Shown here: one piece after another, positions 1 through 9,195 of the stretch
Position numbering within the stretch: position 1 is the first letter of the stretch
How the letters are laid out: the number at the start of each line of letters is the position of its first letter
Assembly: GCA_038225555.1 (NCBI GenBank)
Contig: JBBRRB010000009.1
Span: forward strand, 62,001 to 126,000
Source of the DNA: JANXQZ01 sp038225555
GTDB taxonomy: Bacteria; Acidobacteriota; Terriglobia; Bryobacterales; Bryobacteraceae
DNA length: 64,000 nucleotides
Direction: 5' to 3'
The notes under the pieces: generated by a model
Databases searched by the model: none
What the model was told of the DNA's origin: nothing
What the model saw: only the letters and a program-made list of their open reading frames with translations
Position numbers and translations under genes: made by a program

Positions 1-1124
1 CTTTCCGGAGTCTGCCCATGGAACTGGCCGTGCGCGGGCAGAGACTTTCGGGAGTCTTCGGGCCGCTCTTTCTTTTGGCACCCCTGGCGTTGCTGGCGTT
101 GCGTACTGCGGTGGGTCGTGGAGTCCTGCTCGCCGCCCTTGTATTCGCCAGCACCTACTTTACGAACGTTGGCGCGCGCTTCCTGATACCTGTGTTGCCT
201 TTCCTTTCGATTGCGCTGGCGCTGGCGCTTGCGAGTGTACCCGGTTTGTCCATCATCCTGGTGCTGGCGCACGCGCTCTCATCCTGGCCTTCCCTAATGG
301 GAGTGTATTGCTCGCAGTACGCCTGGAGATTGCAAGGCATCCCAATCAAAGGAGCGTTCCGCCGTCCTTCTGAAGACGCATATCTCGGCCGAACCTGGCC
401 ACCCTACTTGGTGGATCGCATGCTGGAAGCGCAAGTGGGACCCGCTGACAAGGTGTTTTCCTTCGGATCGATCGCCGAGTCCTACACCTCGCGCCGGGTG
501 CTGGTCAATACGCAGGCTGCTTCGAACGAAGTGCTCGGCGACATGCTGTATACCGCCATGTTCAACGATTTTCAGCCGAACAAGATCGTCGATTTCCGTT
601 TCGCTGAGCGAAAGGTTCAACGTGTTCGAGTGATTCAGACTGCCACTCTTCCAAAGGAGCAGTGGAGCGTGGCCGAGTTTCGAGTCTTTGATCATGGTCG
701 TGAACTGTCGCGCGGTTCGGGCTGGCGTTTGAAAGCGTCGCCCAATCCATGGGACGTGCAACTGGCGTTCGACAATGCTCTGGTTACGCGCTGGCGGAGT
801 TGGGAGCACGCGCGGCCGGGCATGTTCATGGAAGTCGATTTCGGCGAGCTTACCTCGGTGGACGAAGTGCGACTACAGACTAGCGAGAATCCGGGGATCC
901 GTCTGCGACTGGAGGGTTTGGGCGATCAGCCTGTTGAAACCACGCGCACCGACAGCCTGGATTTCAGGCGTGACGCGACTCAAGAACTAAAGCGCAGAGG
1001 TGTGGGATTCATTTTAATCGAGTCATCTACTTATGACTCGGAAGCGTTCTTCCAGCACGCGCCGAAGTGGGGTCTAAAGGAAGTAGCCCGCCAGGGTGAG
1101 ACCCGCTTGTACCGCATCGAATGA
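1..1124 (+). CDS. Membrane glycosyltransferase-like protein, C-terminal part (5' end outside window)
   Basis: The reading frame is open back to the window edge, so the ATG at 18 need not be the true start and the gene is probably truncated by the window. The visible N-terminal part holds hydrophobic segments (around 18-280) typical of the last membrane helices of a GT39/ArnT-like integral membrane protein. The following soluble part has a stretch (around 690-890) reminiscent of an F5/8C (discoidin) carbohydrate-binding fold, with FDNALVTRWRSWE and MEVDFGELTSVDEVRL. It closes with GVGFILIESS and a segment ending in RLYRIE, a common end of such proteins. The stop overlaps the first possible ATG of the next gene by 4 bases. 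Family assignment is inferred; substrate unknown. Confidence 0.5.
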   Translation, partial: FRSLPMELAVRGQRLSGVFGPLFLLAPLALLALRTAVGRGVLLAALVFASTYFTNVGARFLIPVLPFLSIALALALASVPGLSIILVLAHALSSWPSLMGVYCSQYAWRLQGIPIKGAFRRPSEDAYLGRTWPPYLVDRMLEAQVGPADKVFSFGSIAESYTSRRVLVNTQAASNEVLGDMLYTAMFNDFQPNKIVDFRFAERKVQRVRVIQTATLPKEQWSVAEFRVFDHGRELSRGSGWRLKASPNPWDVQLAFDNALVTRWRSWEHARPGMFMEVDFGELTSVDEVRLQTSENPGIRLRLEGLGDQPVETTRTDSLDFRRDATQELKRRGVGFILIESSTYDSEAFFQHAPKWGLKEVARQGETRLYRIE

Positions 1125-4100
1125 GGCGTCTGTGCAAACATGGTGCAGAGGACCCGGAACTGACGACGATGAACCCGGTCCAGCCCGCTAAAGACCAACG
1201 CGCCACCGTCCCCGACTTTCGCGTGCTCTTCGAGTCCGCGCCTGCTGCTCTTCTTGTGATTCTGCCCGATGCTCCGATTTTCACCATGGTGGCGGTAAGC
1301 GAGAACTACCTGCGGGTTAACGGAGCCAAGCGCGAAGACCTGCTGGGTCGAGGGATATTCGGCGTTTTCCCGGACAACCCCGAAGATCCCTCGGCTACCG
1401 GAGTTCGGAATCTGCGCGACTCGTTCCAGCGTGCTATTACGTCCCGGGCTCCGGATCGGCTGGCACTTCTGCGTTACGATGCCGAACGGTCGCTAACCAA
1501 GGGTGGCGGATTTGTGGAGCGCTATTGGAGCGCCCTGAATACGCCCGTGTTGGGCGGAGATGGATCCGTCGAATATATTCTGCACTCGGTTGAGGAAGTG
1601 ACAGAAAAGGTTCGGGCAGAGCAAGCAGCTCAAGCCGCCTTGCAGGACCTGCAAACGGGCGAAGAGCGTTTTCGCCAGCTCGCCGAGGCAAGCACGCTGG
1701 GCCTGATCATCGCTGACCTGGAAGGCGGCATCTCCTATCTGAACCCTACCGTGCGGGAGCTTCTCGGCTACACGGAGAATGAAGTCGTGGCTGGGCTCGT
1801 GCGCTGGGATCAGCTCACCCCGCCCGAGTACGCGCCTTTGGATGCGGAAGCCGTGCACCAGCTCACCACCACAGGCAGGTGTGCGCCGTTTGAGAAGGCT
1901 TACATCGCCAAAGACGGCAGGCGCGTGCCGATCCTGCTCGGAGCGTCGGTCCTGGCGCGTGTCGACGGCCGGACGGAGGTGGCGGCCTTCATTCTGGACC
2001 TTACCGAACGCAAGCAAAGCCAACGGGACGCTTTCCTGGTCCGGCTGGACGATAGCACCCGGCCACTGGTTGAGCCCGACGAAATCATGGAGACCGTGGC
2101 TCGTTTGCTCGGAGAGCATCTCGGTGTTGACCGCTGCTCGTATTGCATGTTCGAGGCTGACGGCGAGACGTTTGCAGTGACTCAGGAATACACTCGGGGC
2201 GGCTTGTCCAGCATGGTGGGCCTCTACACTCTCGGCATGTTCGGCCCGGACGTCGCCCAATCGATTCGGGCCGATGCGGCCGCGGTCGAAGAGGATATAG
2301 AGAATAACCCACGTGCCATTGGCGTGCTGCCCTTGTTCCGTCGAACTAAGAACCGGTCGTTTATTGCCGTGCCGCTTTTCAAAGGCGGTCGCATCGTTTC
2401 TGCTATTGCGGTGCATCAGCAGACGCCTCGGAGATGGCTTCCGCAGGAAGTTGAACTGGTGAAGCTCGTTGCGAACCGCTGCTGGGAAACGATCGAGCGA
2501 GCTCGCAGCGCTCGCGCTTTTCAGGAAAGCGAACGACGCCTTCGGTTGGCGCAAAAAGCCGGTCGCACGGGCAGCTTCGAGTGGCTGACGAAGGAGAACC
2601 GAGTGATCTGGACTCCTGAACTGGAAGCGCTGTACGGACTTCCAGAGGGCAGTTTCGAGGGAGGCTTGGATGACTGGAAAAAGCGGGTCGTGCCTGAAGA
2701 CGCCGAGCGCGTCCTGGCGCAGATTGACCGCTGCATCGCGCTGAGAGAGGCGGATTGCGCTTACGAATTCAGGGCTGTGCTGCCGGAGGGCACCCAGCGC
2801 TGGTTACGCGGCCAAGCGCTTTTTTTCTACGACGAGGCGGGTGTACCCGAGCGGATGATTGGCATCAACATCGACATCGACGCCCGGAAGAGGGCTGAGG
2901 CCAATCTTCATCAGCAGTGGCACAAGTTCGACACCGTCCTTTCCAACACGCCGGACTTTGCTTACACGTTCGATCTGGAAGGCCGCTTCACGTATGTGAA
3001 CCGCGCACTTCTCTCGCTTTGGCAAATCCCGCTGGAGCAGGCGCTCGGGAGAAACTTTTTCGAGCTCGACTACCCGCCGGAACTTGCCGAGCGCCTCCAG
3101 CGCCAGATTCAGGAGGTGATTGATACTAAGGCACAACTGCGGGATCAAACGCCCTTCAGGGCGCTGACAGGTGAGGTTGGCCAGTACGAGTACATCTTCG
3201 TGCCTGTGCTGGCCGCAGACGGACAAGTGGAGGCAGTTGCCGGATCCACGCGCGAGATAACAGAGCAAAAGAAAGCCGAAGAACTCATCGAAGAGGACCG
3301 CGGGCGCTGGCGCGAGCTTCTTTTGCAGGCTCCCGCCGCCATTGCGGTACTACGCGGGCCGGAGCATAGGTTTGAATGGGTAAACGCCGACTACACCCGA
3401 CTGGTCGGCCGGTCCGCCGAACTCTTGATCGGAAGAACAGTGCCCGAGGCGATCCCGGAGGTTATTTCGCAGGGATACATCGGCCTGCTTGACCGTGTCT
3501 ACCAGGGCGGAGAACCCCATATTGCCCGCGAGGCCCTGCTTCGGCTCGGCACCAGCGTTCTTAAGGATATCTATATCAATTTTGTATACCTGCCAACGAG
3601 GGACAGCCAGGGCCAAATCGACGGCGTTTTTTTGCACGCCACAGATGTAACGGACCTGGTGCTGGCGCGAAAGCGTGTGGAGGAAGGCCAGGAGCGGTAT
3701 CGGTTTCTCGCGGAGTCCATACCTCAGATGGTTTGGACGGCCACGCCGGACGGCGCGCTGGATTACGTCAGCGAGCAGGTGGCCGCCTACTTTGGCATGA
3801 GTCACGAGGCCCTTCTCGGTGCCGGATGGCTCGTTGGCGTTCACCCGGATGATTACAGCCGCGTGGTGGAACGGTGGGTCCATTCGCTTACAACGGGCGA
3901 GCCGTACGAGACGGAGTTCCGGCTCCGGCGGGGGGACGACGGGGCTTGGCGCTGGTTCCTGGTGCGCGCGCGATCCATGCCCGCTGCCGAAGACAGAGTG
4001 CTGAGCTGGGTAGGCACCTGCACCGACATTCATGACCAGAAGGAGAGCGAGGCGGCCCTGCGAAAAGCCAATCGCGAACTGGAGGAGTTTGCCTACGTTG

Positions 4101-4738
4101 CCAGTCACGATCTGCAGGAGCCGTTGCGCATGGTCAATATCTACACGCAGTTAATTCTCAGACACGTTCGCGGAGAAGACAGGAAGCTGAGCGATTTTGC
4201 CGATTTCGTCCGCCAAGGCGTCGCCCGCATGGAAGTGCTGATTCACGACCTTCTAACGTTTTCGCGCACAGTGCATACCGAACAACTGCCCAGCGGAGCA
4301 GCGGATCTTACGGTCGCATTGACCGAGGCTTTGTCCGTGCTCAAAAACCGCATCGAAGAAAATGGCGCGGTGATCACCTCTCCGGCCCTGCCCGAAGTTC
4401 GCGCGGATACGGGTCAGATGGCCCACGTCTTTCAGAACCTTCTCTCCAACGCGCTGAAGTATCGCAAGTTGGATGTGGCCCCGAAAATCCACATTTCGCT
4501 CGAGCAAGAAGGCGAAGAGTGGATCGTCTCCGTCCGTGACAACGGCATCGGCTTTGAACAGCAATACGCCGCGCGCATCTTCGGCTTATTTAAGCGCCTG
4601 CATAAAGAGGAGTATCCGGGCACTGGCCTGGGATTGGCCATCTGCCAGCGCATTGTGGAACGCTATGGCGGCCGCATGTGGGCGGAAGGCAGACCAGGCG
4701 TGGGCGCGACGTTCTCCTTCGCGCTACCGCGAGTGTGA
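1121..4738 (+). CDS. Hybrid-sensor-type histidine kinase with six PAS domains and one GAF domain
   Basis: A predicted soluble sensor kinase of up to 1205 residues. Order by eye: PAS (about 32-160), PAS (184-294), GAF (307-460), then four PAS domains (467-594, 602-716, 728-847, 860-973), a HisKA dimerisation domain and a HATPase domain. The phospho-acceptor is His996 in ASHDLQEPLRM. The N box is NLLSNALKYRK near 1108, and the G boxes are DNGIGFE near 1140 and GTGLGLAIC near 1166. There is no receiver domain and no transmembrane segment. The first ATG overlaps the previous stop (ATGA); the ATG at 1169 is an alternative start. No response regulator lies next to it, so the partner and ligand are unknown. 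PAC-like ends such as DLTERK and DITEQKKAEE separate the PAS units. Confidence 0.93.
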   Translation: MRRLCKHGAEDPELTTMNPVQPAKDQRATVPDFRVLFESAPAALLVILPDAPIFTMVAVSENYLRVNGAKREDLLGRGIFGVFPDNPEDPSATGVRNLRDSFQRAITSRAPDRLALLRYDAERSLTKGGGFVERYWSALNTPVLGGDGSVEYILHSVEEVTEKVRAEQAAQAALQDLQTGEERFRQLAEASTLGLIIADLEGGISYLNPTVRELLGYTENEVVAGLVRWDQLTPPEYAPLDAEAVHQLTTTGRCAPFEKAYIAKDGRRVPILLGASVLARVDGRTEVAAFILDLTERKQSQRDAFLVRLDDSTRPLVEPDEIMETVARLLGEHLGVDRCSYCMFEADGETFAVTQEYTRGGLSSMVGLYTLGMFGPDVAQSIRADAAAVEEDIENNPRAIGVLPLFRRTKNRSFIAVPLFKGGRIVSAIAVHQQTPRRWLPQEVELVKLVANRCWETIERARSARAFQESERRLRLAQKAGRTGSFEWLTKENRVIWTPELEALYGLPEGSFEGGLDDWKKRVVPEDAERVLAQIDRCIALREADCAYEFRAVLPEGTQRWLRGQALFFYDEAGVPERMIGINIDIDARKRAEANLHQQWHKFDTVLSNTPDFAYTFDLEGRFTYVNRALLSLWQIPLEQALGRNFFELDYPPELAERLQRQIQEVIDTKAQLRDQTPFRALTGEVGQYEYIFVPVLAADGQVEAVAGSTREITEQKKAEELIEEDRGRWRELLLQAPAAIAVLRGPEHRFEWVNADYTRLVGRSAELLIGRTVPEAIPEVISQGYIGLLDRVYQGGEPHIAREALLRLGTSVLKDIYINFVYLPTRDSQGQIDGVFLHATDVTDLVLARKRVEEGQERYRFLAESIPQMVWTATPDGALDYVSEQVAAYFGMSHEALLGAGWLVGVHPDDYSRVVERWVHSLTTGEPYETEFRLRRGDDGAWRWFLVRARSMPAAEDRVLSWVGTCTDIHDQKESEAALRKANRELEEFAYVASHDLQEPLRMVNIYTQLILRHVRGEDRKLSDFADFVRQGVARMEVLIHDLLTFSRTVHTEQLPSGAADLTVALTEALSVLKNRIEENGAVITSPALPEVRADTGQMAHVFQNLLSNALKYRKLDVAPKIHISLEQEGEEWIVSVRDNGIGFEQQYAARIFGLFKRLHKEEYPGTGLGLAICQRIVERYGGRMWAEGRPGVGATFSFALPRV

Positions 4739-4746
4739 GATCACTT

Positions 4747-6666
4747 ATGCGTTACTCGTTCGTTTTCGCTTCTGTCGTCTGCCTCTGTGCCCAGGGGCAA
4801 ACGCCTGCGCCGATTGGCGCGCCCCTCATTCGCCAAACTTACTCCAAATACGACTACCGCATTCCGATGCGCGATGGAGTAAAGCTGTTCACCTCGGTGT
4901 ATGTGCCAAAGGACGCAGCTGGCGAGGACAAGCAGTATCCGATCATGCTGAGCCGAACACCGTACAGCGTGCGTCCGTACGGCGAGGATCACTATCCCGC
5001 CAGCTTGGGGCCGTCCGAGTTTTTTGCCCGCGAGAAATTTATTTTCGCCTACCAGGACGTGCGGGGCCGCTACCTTAGCGAAGGCGTGTATACGCCCGTT
5101 CGGCCCTATAAGCCGAAGAAGAACGGGCCCGGCGACATCGACGAAAGCAGCGACACTTACGACACCATCGACTGGCTGATTAAGAATGTTCGCAACAACA
5201 CGGGCAAGGTTGGCGTTTGGGGTATTTCGCAGCCGGGCTTCTTCTCCACCTCGGCGTTGCTTGACGCGCATCCCGCGCTGGTTGCGGTGTCTCCCCAAGC
5301 GCCCGTGACCGATTATTACTTAGGAGACGACAGCTATCACAACGGCGCGTTCATGCTCGCCCACCGGTTCAATTTCTACCAGGGCTTTCGTCAACGCGAG
5401 GGCGATCCAGCTGCGCCGCCCGCGCAGGTGCCGACCTTCAACTACGGCACTCCGGACGGGTACGACTTCTTCTTGAGCATGGGCTCGCTGGCCAACGCCG
5501 ACGAGAAGTATTTCAAGCATACGCAACCATTTTGGCTGCTCAATATCGAGCACACCACGTATGACGAAACTTGGCAATCGCGGGCGATCTGGAAATATTT
5601 GAAAGGGATCAAGCCGGCCGTGATGACTGTCGGCGGCTGGTTTGACACGGAGGACCCGCAAGGTCCGCTGCGCATGTTCGAGTTCATGGAGAAGAACACG
5701 CCGCCGCCAATGAACATGCTCGTGATGGGGCCGTGGACGCATGGGGGATTTGCGCGCGGCAATGGCGACCGGGTGGGCAACGTCACTTTCGGTTCGAATA
5801 CGGGACTGTATTATCGCGAGCACATCGAATTTCCGTTTTTCCTTTTTTATCTGAAGGGCAAAGGTGACGGGAAGTTTCCCAAGGCTTACCTGTTCGAAAC
5901 GGGCATGAATCAATGGCGTCGCTTTGATGCGTGGCCTCCGACGGGAGCCAAATCCAAAGATATCTTTCTGGCGGACAAGGGAGTTCTCTCGTGGGATCGT
6001 CCTGGCGCAGCCGCGTTCGATGAGTATCTGGCGGATCCCAACAAGCCGGTGCCGTATATCGGGCATATCGCGACCGCGGTGCGCTCGGACTATATGACGG
6101 AAGATCAGCGCTTTGCGGCTTCGCGGCCCGACGTGCTGGTGTATAAGACGGCTCCGCTCGATCATGACGTGACAGTCACGGGGCCAATCTCCGTGGATCT
6201 GAAGGTATCGACCACGGGAACCGACTCTGATTTCGTTGTCAAGGTGATCGATGTGTATCCGCCCGACTACCCGGATTACAGCGTCGCGCCTCCCGCTCCT
6301 GGCGCGGCACCAGTGAATCCGAACACGTTGCCAGCGAACACGATAAAGATGGGTGGCTACCAGCAGTTAGTGCGCGGCGAACCGTTCCGGGGCAAGTTCC
6401 GCAAGAGCTTTGAAAAGCCCGTGCCGTTTGAGCCTGGGGTTCCTGATCGGATAACTTTTAAGCTGCCCGATGTGGCGCATACGTTCAGGCAAGGGCACCG
6501 GATCATGGTGCAAGTGCAGAGTTCCTGGTTCCCGCTGACGGATCGCAATCCGCAGAAATTTATTGAGATTCCGAAGGCGCTGTCCACCGACTTTGTCAAA
6601 GCTACGCAACGGGTTTATTTCGGAGGCGGCGACGGATCGCGAATTCAGGTATTGGTGATGGAATAG
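4747..6666 (+). CDS. CocE/NonD family hydrolase (peptidase S15-type alpha/beta hydrolase), exported
   Basis: A serine hydrolase of 639 residues with an N-terminal signal peptide (MRYSFVFASVVCLCAQGQ), so it probably acts outside the cytoplasm. The visible triad is Ser161 in GISQPGFF, Asp300 in GGWFDTEDP and His332 in GPWTHGGF. The spacing (139 and 32 residues) fits cocaine esterase and alpha-amino-acid ester hydrolases. The C-terminal part carries the jelly-roll region typical of X-Pro dipeptidyl-peptidase-like enzymes (VTGPISVDLKVST). I chose the ATG at 4747 because the longer frame starting at 4678 lies inside the kinase gene and would bury the signal peptide. Natural substrate not predictable. 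Confidence 0.9.
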   Translation: MRYSFVFASVVCLCAQGQTPAPIGAPLIRQTYSKYDYRIPMRDGVKLFTSVYVPKDAAGEDKQYPIMLSRTPYSVRPYGEDHYPASLGPSEFFAREKFIFAYQDVRGRYLSEGVYTPVRPYKPKKNGPGDIDESSDTYDTIDWLIKNVRNNTGKVGVWGISQPGFFSTSALLDAHPALVAVSPQAPVTDYYLGDDSYHNGAFMLAHRFNFYQGFRQREGDPAAPPAQVPTFNYGTPDGYDFFLSMGSLANADEKYFKHTQPFWLLNIEHTTYDETWQSRAIWKYLKGIKPAVMTVGGWFDTEDPQGPLRMFEFMEKNTPPPMNMLVMGPWTHGGFARGNGDRVGNVTFGSNTGLYYREHIEFPFFLFYLKGKGDGKFPKAYLFETGMNQWRRFDAWPPTGAKSKDIFLADKGVLSWDRPGAAAFDEYLADPNKPVPYIGHIATAVRSDYMTEDQRFAASRPDVLVYKTAPLDHDVTVTGPISVDLKVSTTGTDSDFVVKVIDVYPPDYPDYSVAPPAPGAAPVNPNTLPANTIKMGGYQQLVRGEPFRGKFRKSFEKPVPFEPGVPDRITFKLPDVAHTFRQGHRIMVQVQSSWFPLTDRNPQKFIEIPKALSTDFVKATQRVYFGGGDGSRIQVLVME

Positions 6667-6668
6667 AA

Positions 6669-6697
6669 GCCGGAGTTCGGGGAACTCCGGCCGTTTT
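6669..6697. terminator. Bidirectional hairpin terminator between convergent genes
   Basis: A perfect 10-bp stem, GCCGGAGTTC (6669-6678) with GAACTCCGGC (6682-6691), and a 3-base loop, followed on the plus strand by CGTTTT. It sits in the 39-base gap between the hydrolase stop (6666) and the clpC stop (6706), so it likely ends both transcripts. The minus-strand side has only a weak T-rich tail. Confidence 0.8.
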
Positions 6698-6705
6698 GAA
6701 TGCAG

Positions 6706-9195
6706 CTAAGAGAACATGTACAAGGGGGTGGCTGCTGGTCTACTTTCGACGGGCTCGTCGCTAGGCGCTCCCACTGGCTGCTCCTGGAGTTCCTCAACGA
6801 TCGGACGGCAGAAGATACCGCTGTCGCCAAGATAGACTTCCAGTTCGGAGGGGCGTGGCAGCGTCCCCTGAATCAAAGCTTCTGAAAGCGGATCTTCAAC
6901 GTATTTTTGCAAGGCGCGGCGAAGCGGACGGGCGCCGTAGCTGCGGTCGGTCAGCGTCTTCTCTAGAATGTATTTCGCCGCGTCGTCGTTCACCCGAATC
7001 TTAATCTGTTTGGCAACCAGATTAATGTTGATCTGATCGACCAGCAGCTTGATGATCTTCAGCAGATCCTCGTCAAGAAGCGACGTGAACAGGATAATCT
7101 CGTCCAAGCGGTTGAGGAACTCAGGGTTGAAAGCTTTCTTCACCTCGCCCATCACTTGGTCTTCCACCTTGGGTGGAACGCCAGTGTTCGATGGAGCCGA
7201 GAAACCGATCTGAGTTTTCTTATCCAGGAATCGCGCCCCGAGGTTCGAGGTCATGATAATGATGGTGTTCTTAAAATCGACGGTGTTGCCTAACCCGTCG
7301 GTCAATTGGCCATCTTCGAAAACCTGGAGCAGGATGTTGTAGACATCCGGGTGCGCCTTCTCGATCTCATCCAGCAAAATGATCGAATAGGGCGCGCGCT
7401 TCACGCGCTCGGTCAACTGGCCGCCCTCTTCGTAGCCGACGTAGCCGGGAGGCGAGCCGATCAGTTTCGATACCGAATGCTTCTCCATGAACTCCGACAT
7501 GTCGAAGCGAATGAGAGACTTTTCGCTGCCGAATAGGAATTCAGCCAGAGCGCGGGCGACTTCGGTCTTGCCGACTCCGGTCGGCCCCAGGAAGAGGAAA
7601 GAACCGGAAGGCCGCTTGGGGGATTTCAATCCGGCGCGGGATCTACGAATCGCGCGAGCCAACGCAGAGATCGCTTTCTCCTGGCTGATCACGCGCTTGT
7701 GGAGTTCTTCCTCAATACGAATCAGCTTGGAGACTTCTTCCTCGCGAATGGCCGTCATCGGAACGCCGGTCCAGCGGGCCACCACATCCTCAATATCGTC
7801 CTTGGTGACAACGCCGGTGGAGGTATCGTCCAGGTTGTACTTGTCGCGAAGTTGGCGGAGATTCTCGCGCTCCTTGCGCTCTTCGTCGGAATAGAAACGC
7901 GCCTTTTCGAACTCGTGATTCGCTATGGCATTCTCCATGCGATGCACGATAAATTTGATGCGCTTTTGAATGTCGGCCACTTCTCCGGGAAGAGTGGTCT
8001 GCCGCAATTTTACGCGAGCGCCAGCCTCGTCAATTAGATCGATCGCCTTGTCTGGGAGAAAGCGATCCGGGATAAACCGCGTCGAAGCATGAACGGCGGA
8101 TTCCACCGACTCGTCCGTATACGCGACCGCGTGAAACTTCTCATACCGCTCCTTAATCCCGAACAGAATGCGAATCGCATCTGTCTCGGTCGGCGGAGGA
8201 ACCTTCACCGCTTGGAAGCGGCGTTCAAGCGACCGATCTTTTTCGATAGACTTGCGGTACTCGCTTGGAGTGGTTGCGCCGATGCACTGAATTTCGCCGC
8301 GCGAGAGAGCAGGCTTCAAGATGTTGGCAGCGTCCAGCGACCCTTCCGCCGAACCTGCGCCAACCAACGTGTGCAATTCGTCAATGAAGATGATTGCGTT
8401 CTGATTCTCCATCAGCTCTTTCATGATGGTCTTCAAACGTTCCTCAAACTGGCCGCGATACTTGGTGCCAGCGACGATTAACGACAGGTCTAGCGCCAGA
8501 ATACGCTTGTCGGCGAGGAATGAAGGAACGTCGCCGTCCGCAATCTTTTGGGCCAAGCCTTCCACGATTGCTGTTTTACCCACGCCTGGCTCGCCGATCA
8601 AGACGGGATTATTCTTCGTGCGCCGACAGAGGATCTGAACGACGCGCTCCAGTTCAAAATCGCGTCCAATGAGCGGATCCAGTGAGCCGTCAATCGCGGC
8701 CTGGGTTAGATCGCGGCTAAACTCGGCCAGCAAGGAGCTTTCCTTGGGACGCGAGGAAACCTTCTCGGAAGTGGAGCGCTGAATTTCCTCGCGCACTTGA
8801 GAGAGCCGCAAGCCGCGCTCGTGCAGTATCTCGGCGGCGAAGCATTTCTCTTCGCGGAGCAAGCCCAGAAGAAGATGCTCGGTGCCGATGTGCTTGTGGT
8901 TCAGCCGCTCGGCTTCTTCGGCCCCATAAGCGAGCACGCGCTTGCACTCGTGGCTGAGAGGCAGGTCTATGGAGGTCGACACCTTTTCACGAATCGTGGT
9001 GTGCGCCTCTATCTGTTTTCGAATCGATTCAATGGCGGCGTGAGAGCGGAGGAAACGGTTCGCCAAGGCCTTGTCTTCCCGGAGGAGCCCAAGAAGGAGG
9101 TGCTCTGTTTCGATATACGGGCTGCCGAACTGGCTGGCTTCATATCGAGCGAAAAAAATAACTCTGCGCGCCTTTTCGGTATAACGTTCAAACAT
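6706..9195 (-). CDS. clpC: ATP-dependent Clp protease ATPase subunit ClpC
   Basis: Class I HSP100 unfoldase of 829 residues, the usual ClpC length. It feeds substrates to ClpP in the cytoplasm. Start chosen at the ATG giving MFERYTEKARRVIFFARYEA, the conserved ClpC N-terminus; an in-frame ATG 30 bases upstream is less likely. Two Clp_N repeats (ETEHLLLGLLRE and GTEHLLLGLLRE) are followed by AAA1 with Walker A GEPGVGKT (201-208). A UVR-like stretch (NHEFEKARFYSDEERKERE) lies between the ATPase domains. AAA2 has Walker A GPTGVGKT (537-544) and the pore motif GYVGYEEGG. Its first 8 bases overlap the end of the ABC ATPase gene, suggesting co-transcription and translational coupling. Confidence 0.97.
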   Translation of the reverse strand: MFERYTEKARRVIFFARYEASQFGSPYIETEHLLLGLLREDKALANRFLRSHAAIESIRKQIEAHTTIREKVSTSIDLPLSHECKRVLAYGAEEAERLNHKHIGTEHLLLGLLREEKCFAAEILHERGLRLSQVREEIQRSTSEKVSSRPKESSLLAEFSRDLTQAAIDGSLDPLIGRDFELERVVQILCRRTKNNPVLIGEPGVGKTAIVEGLAQKIADGDVPSFLADKRILALDLSLIVAGTKYRGQFEERLKTIMKELMENQNAIIFIDELHTLVGAGSAEGSLDAANILKPALSRGEIQCIGATTPSEYRKSIEKDRSLERRFQAVKVPPPTETDAIRILFGIKERYEKFHAVAYTDESVESAVHASTRFIPDRFLPDKAIDLIDEAGARVKLRQTTLPGEVADIQKRIKFIVHRMENAIANHEFEKARFYSDEERKERENLRQLRDKYNLDDTSTGVVTKDDIEDVVARWTGVPMTAIREEEVSKLIRIEEELHKRVISQEKAISALARAIRRSRAGLKSPKRPSGSFLFLGPTGVGKTEVARALAEFLFGSEKSLIRFDMSEFMEKHSVSKLIGSPPGYVGYEEGGQLTERVKRAPYSIILLDEIEKAHPDVYNILLQVFEDGQLTDGLGNTVDFKNTIIIMTSNLGARFLDKKTQIGFSAPSNTGVPPKVEDQVMGEVKKAFNPEFLNRLDEIILFTSLLDEDLLKIIKLLVDQININLVAKQIKIRVNDDAAKYILEKTLTDRSYGARPLRRALQKYVEDPLSEALIQGTLPRPSELEVYLGDSGIFCRPIVEELQEQPVGAPSDEPVESRPAATPLYMFS

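Noticed and set aside
4678..4746. Longer start for the CocE-like hydrolase
   Set aside because: These codons lie inside the kinase gene and would push the signal peptide away from the N-terminus.
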